Below are positions 54,916-64,000 of a stretch of DNA of 64,000 bases, piece after piece. Origin of the DNA: Pseudoduganella albidiflava (GTDB lineage Bacteria > Pseudomonadota > Gammaproteobacteria > Burkholderiales > Burkholderiaceae_D); NCBI RefSeq assembly GCF_004322755.1, contig NZ_CP036401.1, forward strand, positions 5,146,001 through 5,210,000, written 5' to 3'. The notes beneath the pieces are model-generated. The model had not been told where the DNA came from. It ran no database searches and worked only from the letters and a program-made list of their open reading frames with translations. Position numbers and translations under genes: made by a program. Each line of letters begins with the position of its first letter. Within the stretch, counting starts at the first letter, position 1.

Positions 54916-55134
54916 TTACAGGCCCTGGCGGTTGCCGCGGTTGATGGTGACGTCATCGTCCAGCGCGTCTTCGACGGCTTCGCGGGCGTCGCCCACTTTT
55001 TTCTGGACCTTGCCTTCCGCCTGGTTTTTCAGGCCCTTGGCCTGCTGTTTCGAGCTGCCGACCAGTTCACCGGCTTCTTCCTGGATCTTGCCGCCGACTT
55101 CCTTTGCCTTGCCTTTGATTTGATCGCTGTTCAT
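54916..55134 (-). CDS. csbD: CsbD-family stress-response protein
   Basis: This 72-aa hydrophilic helical protein begins with the CsbD signature MNSDQIKGKAKEVGGKIQEE. Amphipathic repeats follow (GSSKQQAKGLKNQAEGKVQKKVGDAREAVE region), ending in an acidic tail. CsbD proteins are induced by general stress in many bacteria; biochemical function is unknown. A GAGGAGCTCG site precedes the ATG. It stands alone between terminators. Confidence 0.93.
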   Translation of the reverse strand: MNSDQIKGKAKEVGGKIQEEAGELVGSSKQQAKGLKNQAEGKVQKKVGDAREAVEDALDDDVTINRGNRQGL

Positions 55135-55333
55135 GATCGAGCTCCTCTATGCGTTGTGGCTGACCGGCCACGATGGCCGGCTGCCTTGGTAACCACGCTG
55201 TCATGCGTGGGGTTAGGGAAATCATACGATCAGTCATTATTTCCCTCCGTACGTTCCCTAACATTGCAAAAGAGTTCACCAACCGGCGGTCAAGTTTAAG
55301 GGTTGCTTAAGCGTCACCGCCGCTGCCGCGCAG

Positions 55334-57391
55334 TTACCACACCCGCACGCGTGCTTCGGGCGGCAGGTACAGCTTCTGGCCGGACTGCACGTCGAACGCC
55401 TTGTACCAGTCGTCCAGGTTGCGCACCGTGTAGGTACGCCACTGCGCCGGCGCGTGCTCGTCGGTGGCCACCTGGTTGCGCAGCGAAGCCTCGCGCGCCT
55501 TCTCGCGCCACGCCTGCGCATAGCCGAGGAAGAACTGGCGATCCGTCTCGGGGCTGGTCTTGCCGCCCAGCGAGGCATGGTAGGCATCGAGCGCGGCGGC
55601 GAGGCCGGCCAGGTCGGCCAGGTTTTCAGCCAGCGTCAATTGCCCGTTGAGCTTCAGGTCGGGGAAGGCGTCGTAGGCCGAGTACTGCGCCACCAGCGCC
55701 TGCGCCGCCTTGGCGAAATGCTCGCGGTCGGCCTTGGTCCACCAGTCGCGCAGGCGCCCCTTTGAATCGAATTCAGCGCCGATGTTGTCGAAGCTGTGGC
55801 TGATCTCGTGGCCGATCACGGAACCGATGGCACCGTAGTTGACGGCGTCGCTGCCATTCGGGTCGAAGAATGGCGGCTGCAGGATCGCGGCCGGGAAGTT
55901 CAGCGCATTCTGCATCGGCATGTTGACGGCATTGACGAGCTGCGGCGGCATCGACCATTCCTTCGCATCGACCTTCCTGCCCAGCTTGGCCAGCTCCAGC
56001 TTGTAGTGGAACTGGGCGGCGCGCCAGGCGTTGCCGAAGGCATCGTCCGGCTTGATGTCCAGGCCGCCATACGTCGTCCATGTTTCCGGATATCCCACGC
56101 CCACGTACAGCACGTTCAGCTTGGCATGCGCCTCGCGCTTGGTGGCCGGCGCCATCCAGTCGAGCCGGTCGATGCGGCGGTGGAAGGCGTCGACGATATT
56201 CGCCACCATCTGCTGCACCTTGGCCTTGGCCGCCGGCGGGAAATACTTGTCCACGTACATCTTGCCCACCGCTTCCGGCATCGCCGCGTTCAAGGCGGCC
56301 AGGCTGCGCTTCCAGCGCGGCGACAGCTGCGGCGTGCCGCTCAGCGTGCGGCCATAGAAATCGAAGCGCTGGTCGACAAACGCCTTCGGCAGCGCGCCGG
56401 TGTGCTGGTTGATCGTGTGGAAAGCCAGCCAGTCCTGCCAGGTCTGCACCGGCATTTCAGCCACCAGTGCGGCAGCGCCGATGATCGCCTGCGGGTGGTA
56501 GACGATGAACTTCTTCTGCTTGCCCAGCCCGGCGGCCTGGAAGAAGGCCTTCCAGTCGAGGCCGGGCGCCCTGGCGGCGAAATCCTTGCCGGTCCACACG
56601 TTGTTGGCCTTCTGCACGTCGGACGATTCCTCGCGCAGGCCATGCGCCTGGGCCAGCTTGCGCTCCAGCTCGAACACGCGGGCCGCGCGCGCTTCCGGCT
56701 CCGTGAAGCCGGCCAGTTTCAGCATGGCCGCGATGTGCGCCTGGTAGGCGGTGCGCAGGCGGCTCATCCGCTCGTTTTCTTCCAGGTAGAACGCGCGGTC
56801 GGGCATGCCGAGGCCGCCCTGCAGCAGGTAGGGCACGTAGTTGTCCGGGTCCGTGAAGCCCTGCGCGATCCACACGCCGAACAGGTTCTCGGTGGCGAAA
56901 TCGGTGGCGTTCAGGGGATCGACGTCGGCCCGCAAGCTGGCGCCCAGCGCCTGCGTGAGGCCGGCCTTGTCCCGGATGGCGGCGATCTTGTCGAGCACGG
57001 GTCGCAGCGGCGCCGTGCCGCGCGCTTCGATGCCGGCTTCGTCCATCAGGGCCCCGTAATAGGTGGCTACCCTTTTTGCGTCGCCCTGCCCCTGCCGGCT
57101 GGCGTCATCGATGAGCTGCACGATGCGCTGGTTGGTTTCGTCGACTAGCGCCTGGGCGGCGCTCCAGCCGCTGCGGTCCGCCGGGATTTCGGTGGCGGCC
57201 AGCCACTGGCCATTGGCGAAGGTATAGAAATCGTCGCCCGGCAGTACGGCGGCGGTTTGCTGTTCGCCTTGCTGGACGGCGCCCGGCGCGCCCTGTTGCG
57301 CGTGGCTGGTGGAAAAGGCCAGTGCGGCGCACAGCGCCATGGCGAGGGTGCTCGCACGCGGCGGGCGGCGCAGTACTCGGAAGGCTTGCAT
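55334..57391 (-). CDS. M13-family zinc metallopeptidase
   Basis: This 685-aa neprilysin-like peptidase has an N-terminal signal segment (STLAMALCAALAFSTSHAQQ). Its first zinc motif HEISH is at 528-532 in GSVIGHEISHSFDNIGAEFD. The second zinc ligand lies in GQLTLAENLADLAGLAAALD, and the substrate-binding segment in VNMPMQNALNFPAAILQPPF. The C-terminus VRVW matches the family ending. It cleaves short peptides in the periplasm. It is monocistronic; the frame starts at an ATG without a strong ribosome site. Confidence 0.95.
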   Translation of the reverse strand: MQAFRVLRRPPRASTLAMALCAALAFSTSHAQQGAPGAVQQGEQQTAAVLPGDDFYTFANGQWLAATEIPADRSGWSAAQALVDETNQRIVQLIDDASRQGQGDAKRVATYYGALMDEAGIEARGTAPLRPVLDKIAAIRDKAGLTQALGASLRADVDPLNATDFATENLFGVWIAQGFTDPDNYVPYLLQGGLGMPDRAFYLEENERMSRLRTAYQAHIAAMLKLAGFTEPEARAARVFELERKLAQAHGLREESSDVQKANNVWTGKDFAARAPGLDWKAFFQAAGLGKQKKFIVYHPQAIIGAAALVAEMPVQTWQDWLAFHTINQHTGALPKAFVDQRFDFYGRTLSGTPQLSPRWKRSLAALNAAMPEAVGKMYVDKYFPPAAKAKVQQMVANIVDAFHRRIDRLDWMAPATKREAHAKLNVLYVGVGYPETWTTYGGLDIKPDDAFGNAWRAAQFHYKLELAKLGRKVDAKEWSMPPQLVNAVNMPMQNALNFPAAILQPPFFDPNGSDAVNYGAIGSVIGHEISHSFDNIGAEFDSKGRLRDWWTKADREHFAKAAQALVAQYSAYDAFPDLKLNGQLTLAENLADLAGLAAALDAYHASLGGKTSPETDRQFFLGYAQAWREKAREASLRNQVATDEHAPAQWRTYTVRNLDDWYKAFDVQSGQKLYLPPEARVRVW

Positions 57392-57610
57392 AAAGTCCCT
57401 TGTTTTGTCTGTGTGAACGAATTTTTTGGCGTGGTACGCCAGTGCGCACTCTAGCGGTGCCGCTGCCCCGTGACGAGGATTGTGCGACAGACTGCGGAAA
57501 TCGCGGCTAGCCTGCTGAAGTCCGGCGACACGCCGCGCGCAGAAAGCGCTTCATCGGGGTGGAAAATCCGCTATAGTTCACTTACAGCAACATATTCGGG
57601 GGCCTGCACG

Positions 57611-58423
57611 ATGACACTTGAGGAATTGTTCGATCACCCCGCCGCGCTGCCGACGGCGCCGAAGGTGGTCCAGGAACTGGTGGCCAGCTTCGACAAGGCA
57701 TCGGTCTCCACCGAAGAGATCGCGCGCAAGGTATCGCTCGATCCGGTGCTGAGCGCGAAGCTGCTGCGCCTGGCGAATTCGGCGTACTACAACCTGTCGC
57801 GCAGTATCGGTACGGTCGAGGATGCGGTACTGATGCTGGGATTCGTGGCGGTGCGCACGCTCGTCATCAGTTCGGGCCTCGTGAACGGATTCCGCACCGT
57901 GACCGGGCTCGATCTTGGCGAGTTCTGGCGCCACAGCATGCGCACGGCGGTGGCGGCCAAGTGGATCGCCAAGAAAACGCGCGACAATACCGAACTGGCG
58001 TTTACGATCGGCATGATGCACGCCATCGGGCAACTGGTGATCCACTCGGCGATGCCGGAGCGGGCCGTGGCGCTGGATGCCATCGCGCCGCCGCTCGACC
58101 AGCGCCGCCTGGCCGTGGAACGGGAAGCGCTGGGTTACACGTATGCCGACGTGGGCGCCGAGCTGGCCCGGCGCTGGCAGTTCCCCGCCGTGTTTTCCGA
58201 TGCGATCGCGGCCTTCCCCGACCCGCTCGGGCGCGGCGCGGTGGACCGGCTGGCGGCCATCGTCCACGTAGCCGCCTGGCGCGTCCGCACGCTGGACGAC
58301 GCCGACCCGGCCGAGCCCTTCCCGGAAGCCGTGGGCGAGGTGCTTGGAATGGATGCCAATGTCATCGACGAAATGCCGCCGCTCGACGAGCTGACCGCCG
58401 GGCTCGACGAGATGATGAAGTAG
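57611..58423 (+). CDS. HDOD-domain signalling protein
   Basis: This 270-aa protein consists of one HDOD domain: LPTAPKVVQELVASFDKASV, EIARKVSLDPVLSAKLLRLA, FWRHSMRTAVAAKWIAKKTR and FTIGMMHAIGQLVIHSAMPE. Only part of the HD metal motif is present, as usual for HDOD. Such proteins tune c-di-GMP, motility or stress responses by protein contact. The ATG at 57611 begins the domain; the upstream frame is non-coding. A FliT-like gene follows on the same strand, which fits a motility link. Confidence 0.9.
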   Translation: MTLEELFDHPAALPTAPKVVQELVASFDKASVSTEEIARKVSLDPVLSAKLLRLANSAYYNLSRSIGTVEDAVLMLGFVAVRTLVISSGLVNGFRTVTGLDLGEFWRHSMRTAVAAKWIAKKTRDNTELAFTIGMMHAIGQLVIHSAMPERAVALDAIAPPLDQRRLAVEREALGYTYADVGAELARRWQFPAVFSDAIAAFPDPLGRGAVDRLAAIVHVAAWRVRTLDDADPAEPFPEAVGEVLGMDANVIDEMPPLDELTAGLDEMMK

Positions 58424-58558
58424 GCGATCTTGTCCGGCTGACAATGCCAAAAACTTTTTACAAATTTTTTTGCTAAAGGCCTAAAGTTCCCGCCGCCTCT
58501 GACGTAAATCATGACAAGCAGTACTCCGATCACGATTTGCAGATTAAACGGGCGCTCC

Positions 58559-58825
58559 ATGAACTCGACCGACGTTCTCTCGATGTATGAAAATATTGCC
58601 GGACTGACCAGCAAGATGGTCATCGCCGCGCAGGGCAGCGACTGGACGTCGCTGGACCGCCTCGAGAACCAGTGCGCCGTGCAATCGGTCGGCGCGCTGG
58701 GCGGCGTGCCGGCACTGGAAGGCAGCGCCCGCCAGCGCAAGATCGACTTGCTGAAACAGATCATGGCCAACGACCGCGCCATCCGCGACGTGACCGAACC
58801 CTGGATGGGCCGCCTGAACGGCTGA
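58559..58825 (+). CDS. fliT: FliT-like flagellar chaperone
   Basis: This 88-aa helical protein reads LSMYENIAGLTSKMVIAAQG SDWTSLDRLE near the N-terminus, the FliT pattern, with a helical C-terminal half (ARQRKIDLLKQIMANDRAIR). FliT binds the FliD cap protein and can hold back FlhDC. No other flagellar gene lies nearby, so the call depends on this short pattern. The ATG at 58559 gives family length. Confidence 0.75.
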   Translation: MNSTDVLSMYENIAGLTSKMVIAAQGSDWTSLDRLENQCAVQSVGALGGVPALEGSARQRKIDLLKQIMANDRAIRDVTEPWMGRLNG

Positions 58826-58843
58826 GCCGATCACCTGATAACA

Positions 58844-58870
58844 AAAAGCGCCCTGCGGGGCGCTTTTTTG
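58844..58870 (+). terminator. Rho-independent terminator after the FliT-like gene
   Basis: AAAAAGCGCCC, loop TGC, GGGCGCTTTTTTG, 18 bp after the stop. Confidence 0.9.
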
Positions 58871-58924
58871 TTGCCTCAAAACGAACAGCTGGTGTCCGAC
58901 ACGAATGCCATCTAAATAAGCCCC

Positions 58925-58959
58925 CCAAGTGCAGATTCCGGGGTCAGACCCGGCGGGTC
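58925..58959. repeat. Left part of family-1 palindromic repeat copy F (split by the IS)
   Basis: GGGGTCAGACCCG and the start of its mirror arm (CGGGTC) end exactly at the IS left end. The rest (TGACCCC) resumes at 60261 after the IS and the duplicated GTC. Confidence 0.85.
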
Positions 58960-59019
58960 TGAGGTGTACCGGGTTTCGTGGACATCCTAAACAAGAGACA
59001 ATACGTCTCAGAGGAATCC

Positions 59020-59367
59020 ATGACAACCAAGCCAGAAAAATCCCCATCTGAAGATGCTGCCGCCGAACGGCAGCATCGTTCTGTTTACACCAAACAATTC
59101 AAGCTTGCCGCTGTTGCTCGTCTTAACGATGGCAAACAGACGGCGGAAGCGCTGGCACTGGAGCTGGGCGTCAGGCGCAATCAGCTCTATAAATGGGCCA
59201 AGGCCCTAGAGCAAAAGGGGCCGGAGGCCAGCTTCAGTTCGCGAGGGCGTAAGCCGGCGAGCGAAGAAAGTGAGATCGTGCAATTAAAGCGTCAGTTGGC
59301 TCGCGCCCAGGAGGAGCTGGCCATCCTAAAAAAGTTCGACGCGTACTTGAAGCGACAGAAGCAGTGA
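59020..59367 (+). CDS. IS3-family transposase OrfA (helix-turn-helix)
   Basis: This 115-aa DNA-binding part has a helix-turn-helix (KQFKLAAVARLNDGKQTAEA, LALELGVRRNQLYKWAKALE). A leucine-zipper helix follows (SEIVQLKRQLARAQEELAIL). The ATG at 59020 has an AGAGGAATCC ribosome site. The heptamer AAAAAAG at 59328-59334 is in the frame that favours a -1 slip into orfB. Confidence 0.93.
   Translation: MTTKPEKSPSEDAAAERQHRSVYTKQFKLAAVARLNDGKQTAEALALELGVRRNQLYKWAKALEQKGPEASFSSRGRKPASEESEIVQLKRQLARAQEELAILKKFDAYLKRQKQ
59328..59334 (+). other. Programmed -1 frameshift site of the IS
   Basis: A AAA AAG in the OrfA frame. The -1 frame stays open through to OrfB, so a fused OrfAB transposase would be made. 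Confidence 0.8.
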
Positions 59368-60230
59368 AGTACGCCGCCATTGAAGAACTCCGCAATCACT
59401 TCCCTGTGAAAGCGCTGTGCCGCGTGCTGGAGATTAGTCGCAGCGGCTTTTATGCCTGGCGCTGCCGGCCACCTAGCCGACGTAGCCAGGAGGATCTCTC
59501 ACTACGTGAGAAAATTCGGTGCCTGCACGAATCGAGTCACCAGGCTTTGGGAGCGGTGAAGACGTGGCACCAACTGAACAGCGATGGCGTAGAGTGTGGC
59601 AAGCATCGCGTTGCGCGATTACGCAAACTTGAGGGCATTGAGGCACTGCGCAAGGCAAAGTTTCGCGTCATGCGTGCCCATCAGCACACAGAGCCACCGG
59701 CACCGAACTTGCTCGACCGAGTTTTCACCGTGCCCTTACCGAACAAGGCATGGGTCAGTGACATCACTACCATCCACACCCGCGAAGGCTGGCTACATTT
59801 GGCCATTGTTCTTGACCTGTTTGCTCGCCGGATCGTTGGCTGGGCCATGAGCCCTCGTCAAGATGCAACGCTGCCGATTGCCGCGCTCCAGATGGCGATC
59901 GTGCAGCGCCGGCCGGCACCAGGACTAATATGCCATACCGATCAAGGCTCAGTTTATGGCTCAAAGGAGTATCGGAACGTGCTCGAGACGAACGACTTAA
60001 TCCCAAGTATGAGCCGACGTGGAAACTGTCATGACAACGCTGTGGCGGAGAGCTTTTTCTCCACAGTGAAGAACGAAAAAACCCGCCACATCATCTTTAC
60101 GACACGGGCCGAAGCGATCACTCAAATATCCGACTACATCGAGCTGTACTACAATCTGCGGCGGCCCCATCAAACGCTGGGGTACCGCAGCCCGATCGAA
60201 ATCGAAAAACAGCATCAGATGCTTAATTGA
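59364..60230 (+). CDS. IS3-family transposase OrfB (DDE integrase core)
   Basis: This 288-aa catalytic part has the DDE triad: Asp133 in WVSDITTIHTREGW, Asp193 in CHTDQGSVYGS, and Glu229 in HDNAVAESFFSTVKNE. There are 35 residues between the second Asp and the Glu, as in IS3. The C-terminal LYYNLRRPHQTLGYRSPIE is the family ending. It starts at a GTG overlapping the orfA stop by 4 bp (GTGA). All catalytic residues are present, so the element may be active. Confidence 0.95.
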   Translation: MKYAAIEELRNHFPVKALCRVLEISRSGFYAWRCRPPSRRSQEDLSLREKIRCLHESSHQALGAVKTWHQLNSDGVECGKHRVARLRKLEGIEALRKAKFRVMRAHQHTEPPAPNLLDRVFTVPLPNKAWVSDITTIHTREGWLHLAIVLDLFARRIVGWAMSPRQDATLPIAALQMAIVQRRPAPGLICHTDQGSVYGSKEYRNVLETNDLIPSMSRRGNCHDNAVAESFFSTVKNEKTRHIIFTTRAEAITQISDYIELYYNLRRPHQTLGYRSPIEIEKQHQMLN

Positions 60231-60257
60231 AGCGTCTACGTAACCCGGGACATCTCA

Positions 60258-60310
60258 GTCTGACCCCAGCCCTTCGCTGTTGGGGTGAATGCATGCGCTT
60301 TCAATGCGTC
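60258..60310. repeat. Right part of family-1 palindromic repeat copy F
   Basis: GTCTGACCCC and about 40 bp of right flank match, as reverse complement, the left flank of copy E. Confidence 0.85.
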
Positions 60311-60436
60311 GGGCAACGCTTAACTAAGCGGAATTAGTGTCCGATACCAGAATTTCGACGCCCGTGACTGCATCGAATGCCACTGACACAACGGCATCGG
60401 GCTCCATGGCTGCTGTTTTCAAGCGACAACCAAGCC

Positions 60437-62020
60437 TCAGGCCACCTTGCTCTCCGGCTGGGCCGGCTCGGCAGGCTGGGCCGGCGGGGCGATCGCCGGT
60501 TCGACGCGCGCCGCGACATCGTCTTCTTCCCTGCTCCAGCTTTGCCGCACGATAGGGCTGCGCTTCAGCTTGGCCTTGCGGACGAAGTGCACGATGACGC
60601 CGAAAATAGCCAGCAACACCAGGCTGCCGGCAAACAGGAACGTCAGCAGTTTCGGCCGGGAGATCTTGATCTCCTTCTTGGGTTCCGGTGGCGGCGGCGC
60701 GGCTTCTTTCTTCGGTTCCGGTTTGGCCTTCGGTTCCTCTTCCGGCACCGCGGGCGGCTCCCCGCTCGCCGGGGCATGCGGCGCGGCTTCCGGCGCGGCG
60801 ACTTCGGCAACGGCCGGCGCGGCCGCGGGCGTGCCGGCGGGTTCCGGCTGCGAAGCCGCCGCTGCCGCCATCGTGACCGCGTCGGGCGTCTTCGGCGGCG
60901 CGGCGGCGGCCGGGTTCGCTGGCGGCGCGGCAACAGGCGCAGCGTCCGGCTTGCCGGGCATCGGCAGGCTGACGCGCGCGGCGCCGGCCGTGTTCGTCAT
61001 TGCCAGCTGGGCTTGCAGCGTCTTCAACTTGCCTTCCAGTTCCGCCAGCTTGTTCAGCATCGCCGGATCGGCCGCTCCGCCGGCAGGCTTGGCACTTCCC
61101 GCCTGCGGCGCAGCTTCCACCGCTTTCGCGACAGGCGCCGGCCCCCCTTCCACGCTGGCCCTGGTGGCCCGTGCCGCATCGGCCAGCTCGGCCTTCGTTG
61201 GCAGGAATGAACGCTGCGGCGCCTTCTTCTCCGGCTCGGCCTGTGCCGCCACCTCGTGCGTTGCCTCGGGTTCCTTCTCCGCGACAGGCTTGGCCGGCTT
61301 GGCGCGGCGCTTGAAATCGTCGGCCGTGGAAGCGTATTTCAAAGATTCCTTGCGTATGTCGCGCTCGCTGCCCTTGGGAGATGCGTCGGGCGAGGACCTT
61401 GGCCGGGCCGGCGCGGCGGGTTCGATCTTGCCGCCGCGCGAGGCAAACGCCTGCTCGACGGCGCCGAGCAGTTGCCGCTCGCCCGGCGTTGCTTCTTTTC
61501 CAGGCGATACGACGGCGACCAGCCGCGCGGGAGCTTTGGCGGCACGCTCGGCGGCGGCCATGGCAGCGGTAGAAATTGCCGGCGCGGCCGGCGCCGACGC
61601 CACCGCGGCAGGTGCAAGTGCAGGCGCAGGCGCGGGCGATAGCCACAGCGTCACGCCGCGCACGCGTTCCTTGCCGCCGGAGACGAGCTGGAAATACAGG
61701 TGCAGCACTTCGCCCTGCACCGGAGCGCTGGTGGTCACCTGCAGCACGCGGCGGCCGTCGCGCCGCGCGATGGCGATCTGGGCACCGGCCAGGGCCGGGT
61801 TCATCTTCACGTTGGCACCCTGGAACACATTGGGGCGGGCCAGGCGCACCTGGAGGTCGGCCAGTTCCTGCGTTGTCAGGTCGGTCAGTTCGATATCGGC
61901 CGACAGCGGCTGCCCGCTGAACGAGCGAACCGACGCTTCACCGAGCTCGGCGGCATGGGCACCGGTGGTGGCGGCCAGCGCCAGCACGGCCAGGCGGAAA
62001 GAGCGGAGCAGGAGCGGCAT
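60437..62020 (-). CDS. FimV-like inner-membrane protein
   Basis: This 527-aa protein has a signal peptide (MPLLLRSFRLAVLALAATTGAHA). The FimV N-terminal domain follows (ASVRSFSGQPLSADIELTDL, PALAGAQIAIARRDGRRVLQ, LYFQLVSGGKERVRGVTLWL). A long Ala/Pro-rich region contains a short coiled coil (NKLAELEGKLKTLQAQLAMT). One membrane helix (LLTFLFAGSLVLLAIFGVIV) and a short basic tail end it. FimV and TspA proteins link peptidoglycan to polar assembly of type IV pili and secretion. The usual cytoplasmic TPR domain is absent, so this is a shortened version. The ATG at 62020 begins the signal peptide; the longer open frame upstream lies over fumC and is not coding. Confidence 0.87.
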   Translation of the reverse strand: MPLLLRSFRLAVLALAATTGAHAAELGEASVRSFSGQPLSADIELTDLTTQELADLQVRLARPNVFQGANVKMNPALAGAQIAIARRDGRRVLQVTTSAPVQGEVLHLYFQLVSGGKERVRGVTLWLSPAPAPALAPAAVASAPAAPAISTAAMAAAERAAKAPARLVAVVSPGKEATPGERQLLGAVEQAFASRGGKIEPAAPARPRSSPDASPKGSERDIRKESLKYASTADDFKRRAKPAKPVAEKEPEATHEVAAQAEPEKKAPQRSFLPTKAELADAARATRASVEGGPAPVAKAVEAAPQAGSAKPAGGAADPAMLNKLAELEGKLKTLQAQLAMTNTAGAARVSLPMPGKPDAAPVAAPPANPAAAAPPKTPDAVTMAAAAASQPEPAGTPAAAPAVAEVAAPEAAPHAPASGEPPAVPEEEPKAKPEPKKEAAPPPPEPKKEIKISRPKLLTFLFAGSLVLLAIFGVIVHFVRKAKLKRSPIVRQSWSREEDDVAARVEPAIAPPAQPAEPAQPESKVA

Positions 62021-62146
62021 GTTGATCTCGATAGCGATAATTTCCGTAACGTAAGTGTTTAACGGCGGAAATTTCCAATCTTTGAGTGCCCGGACTGAAA
62101 TTCCTCCGTGGGTTACACTTAATGCATCACTTTTCCCGAGGATGCC

Positions 62147-63544
<1,398 letters not shown>

Positions 63545-63629
63545 CCGGAACGCCGGACCGGCGACTGATGATTAAATTTTAATTAATCGTTCCATAATAA
63601 GTTGCCGGTCTAACAAGAATGAGGATAAA

Positions 63630-63866
63630 ATGCAAAGAGTTGATTTTGAACTGACGTCGGAATTCGTCGAACTGAACCAGTTGCTGAAGCTTGTCGGACT
63701 GTGCGACAGCGGCGGCGCCGGCAAGCAGATCGTGGCCAGCGGCGATGTGCGGGTGGATGGCAAGCAGGAATTGCGCAAGACCGCCAAGATCCGCACCGGC
63801 CAGGTGGTCACGGTCGGCGATGTGCGCATCGCCGTGCTGGGCCAGGCGGGTTCCGGCGGGGCTTAA
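63630..63866 (+). CDS. RNA-binding S4 domain protein (YbcJ-like)
   Basis: This 78-aa protein is one S4 domain: FVELNQLLKLVGLCDSGGAG, KQIVASGDVRVDGKQELRKT and TGQVVTVGDVRIAVLGQAGS. It matches the YbcJ/RlbA small S4 proteins that bind RNA, perhaps on ribosomes. The AATGAGGATAAA ribosome site precedes the ATG. It follows fumC after 85 bp. Confidence 0.92.
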   Translation: MQRVDFELTSEFVELNQLLKLVGLCDSGGAGKQIVASGDVRVDGKQELRKTAKIRTGQVVTVGDVRIAVLGQAGSGGA

Positions 63867-63943
63867 TCTGCCGCAAACCCTGGGCCACCTCGGCGAATAT
63901 AGTGGACAGGATTTGGGCAGGAATCCACTTATCCGGAGCGCGC

Positions 63944-64000
63944 ATGGACCATCTCGACCCTACCAGACACCCCGAACCGCCGCGGTTCAACCAGCAATCG
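63944..64000 (+). CDS. Start of an unidentified gene, cut by the window end
   Basis: An ATG preceded by CCGGAGCGCGC opens 19 codons (MDHLDPTRHPEPPRFNQQS) that run off the right edge. Too little is visible to name it. Confidence 0.55.
   Translation, partial: MDHLDPTRHPEPPRFNQQS

Larger units (their letters stand above)
58960..60257 (+). mobile_element. IS3-family insertion sequence, complete, 1298 bp
   Basis: The ends are imperfect inverted repeats of about 24 bp: left TGAGGTGTACCGGGTTTCG..., right (reverse complement) TGAGATGTCCCGGGTTACG... Three bases, GTC, are duplicated at 58957-58959 and 60258-60260, the target-site length used by IS3-group elements. It carries the two overlapping frames orfA and orfB with an A6G slippery site. 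It inserted into a family-1 palindrome, whose uninterrupted form can be rebuilt by removing the IS and one GTC. Confidence 0.95.

Overview
The window reads as chromosomal DNA from a high-GC betaproteobacterium of the Oxalobacteraceae (Massilia/Duganella-like group). This rests on the gene order gyrA - DUF2059 - serC - pheA - hisC - tyrA - aroA - cmk - rpsA - ihfB - lapA - lapB - rfaE1 beside ompA, ubiG and gph, on several PEP-CTERM proteins, and on a tmRNA with the tag ANDNSYALAA. The assignment is by recognition of gene order and protein families; no database search was possible.

Layout. 1-5.4 kb: a carbohydrate-uptake module on the minus strand (LacI-type regulator, TonB-dependent receptor, glycoamylase-family enzyme cut by the window start) with two LacI-type operators upstream. 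5.5-13 kb: a cyclic-nucleotide-domain/thioredoxin-reductase-like fusion, a questin-oxidase-family protein, a PEP-CTERM protein, a frameshifted small secreted protein, a ComEA-like protein and a LytS/LytTR two-component pair. 13-28 kb: the conserved minus-strand cluster for LPS assembly, translation (S1), IHF, aromatic amino acid and serine synthesis, and DNA gyrase A. 28.4-32 kb: plus-strand ompA, ubiG, gph and a protein with GIY-YIG-like motifs. 32.1-36.6 kb: ssrA (tmRNA) followed by a roughly 4.1-kb AT-richer island bounded by a 20-bp repeat of the ssrA 3' end; it carries two large unknown proteins, each with an RxxxxH HEPN-like motif, and no integrase. 37-42 kb: a small lipoprotein, an 85-aa gene with a LexA-type box, and a run of PEP-CTERM proteins including three tandem paralogues. 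42-50 kb: an NAD-salvage pair, an azoreductase with a divergent LysR regulator, two disordered Gly/Gln-rich proteins, and cbpA-cbpM. 50-58.9 kb: a beta/gamma-crystallin protein, a MATE transporter, an S9 peptidase, CsbD, an M13 peptidase, an HDOD protein and a FliT-like protein. 58.9-60.3 kb: an apparently intact IS3-family insertion sequence. 60.4-64 kb: a FimV-like protein, fumC, an S4 RNA-binding protein and the start of a gene cut by the window end.

Scattered through the intergenic spaces is a 27-bp palindromic repeat (six copies, one split by the IS and one interrupted by a second repeat family). The second family has two hairpins whose stems differ between copies by paired changes. A separate four-unit palindrome array follows the S9 peptidase gene. 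The least explained parts of the window are the ssrA island with its two HEPN-like proteins, these repeat families, and the SOS-box gene.
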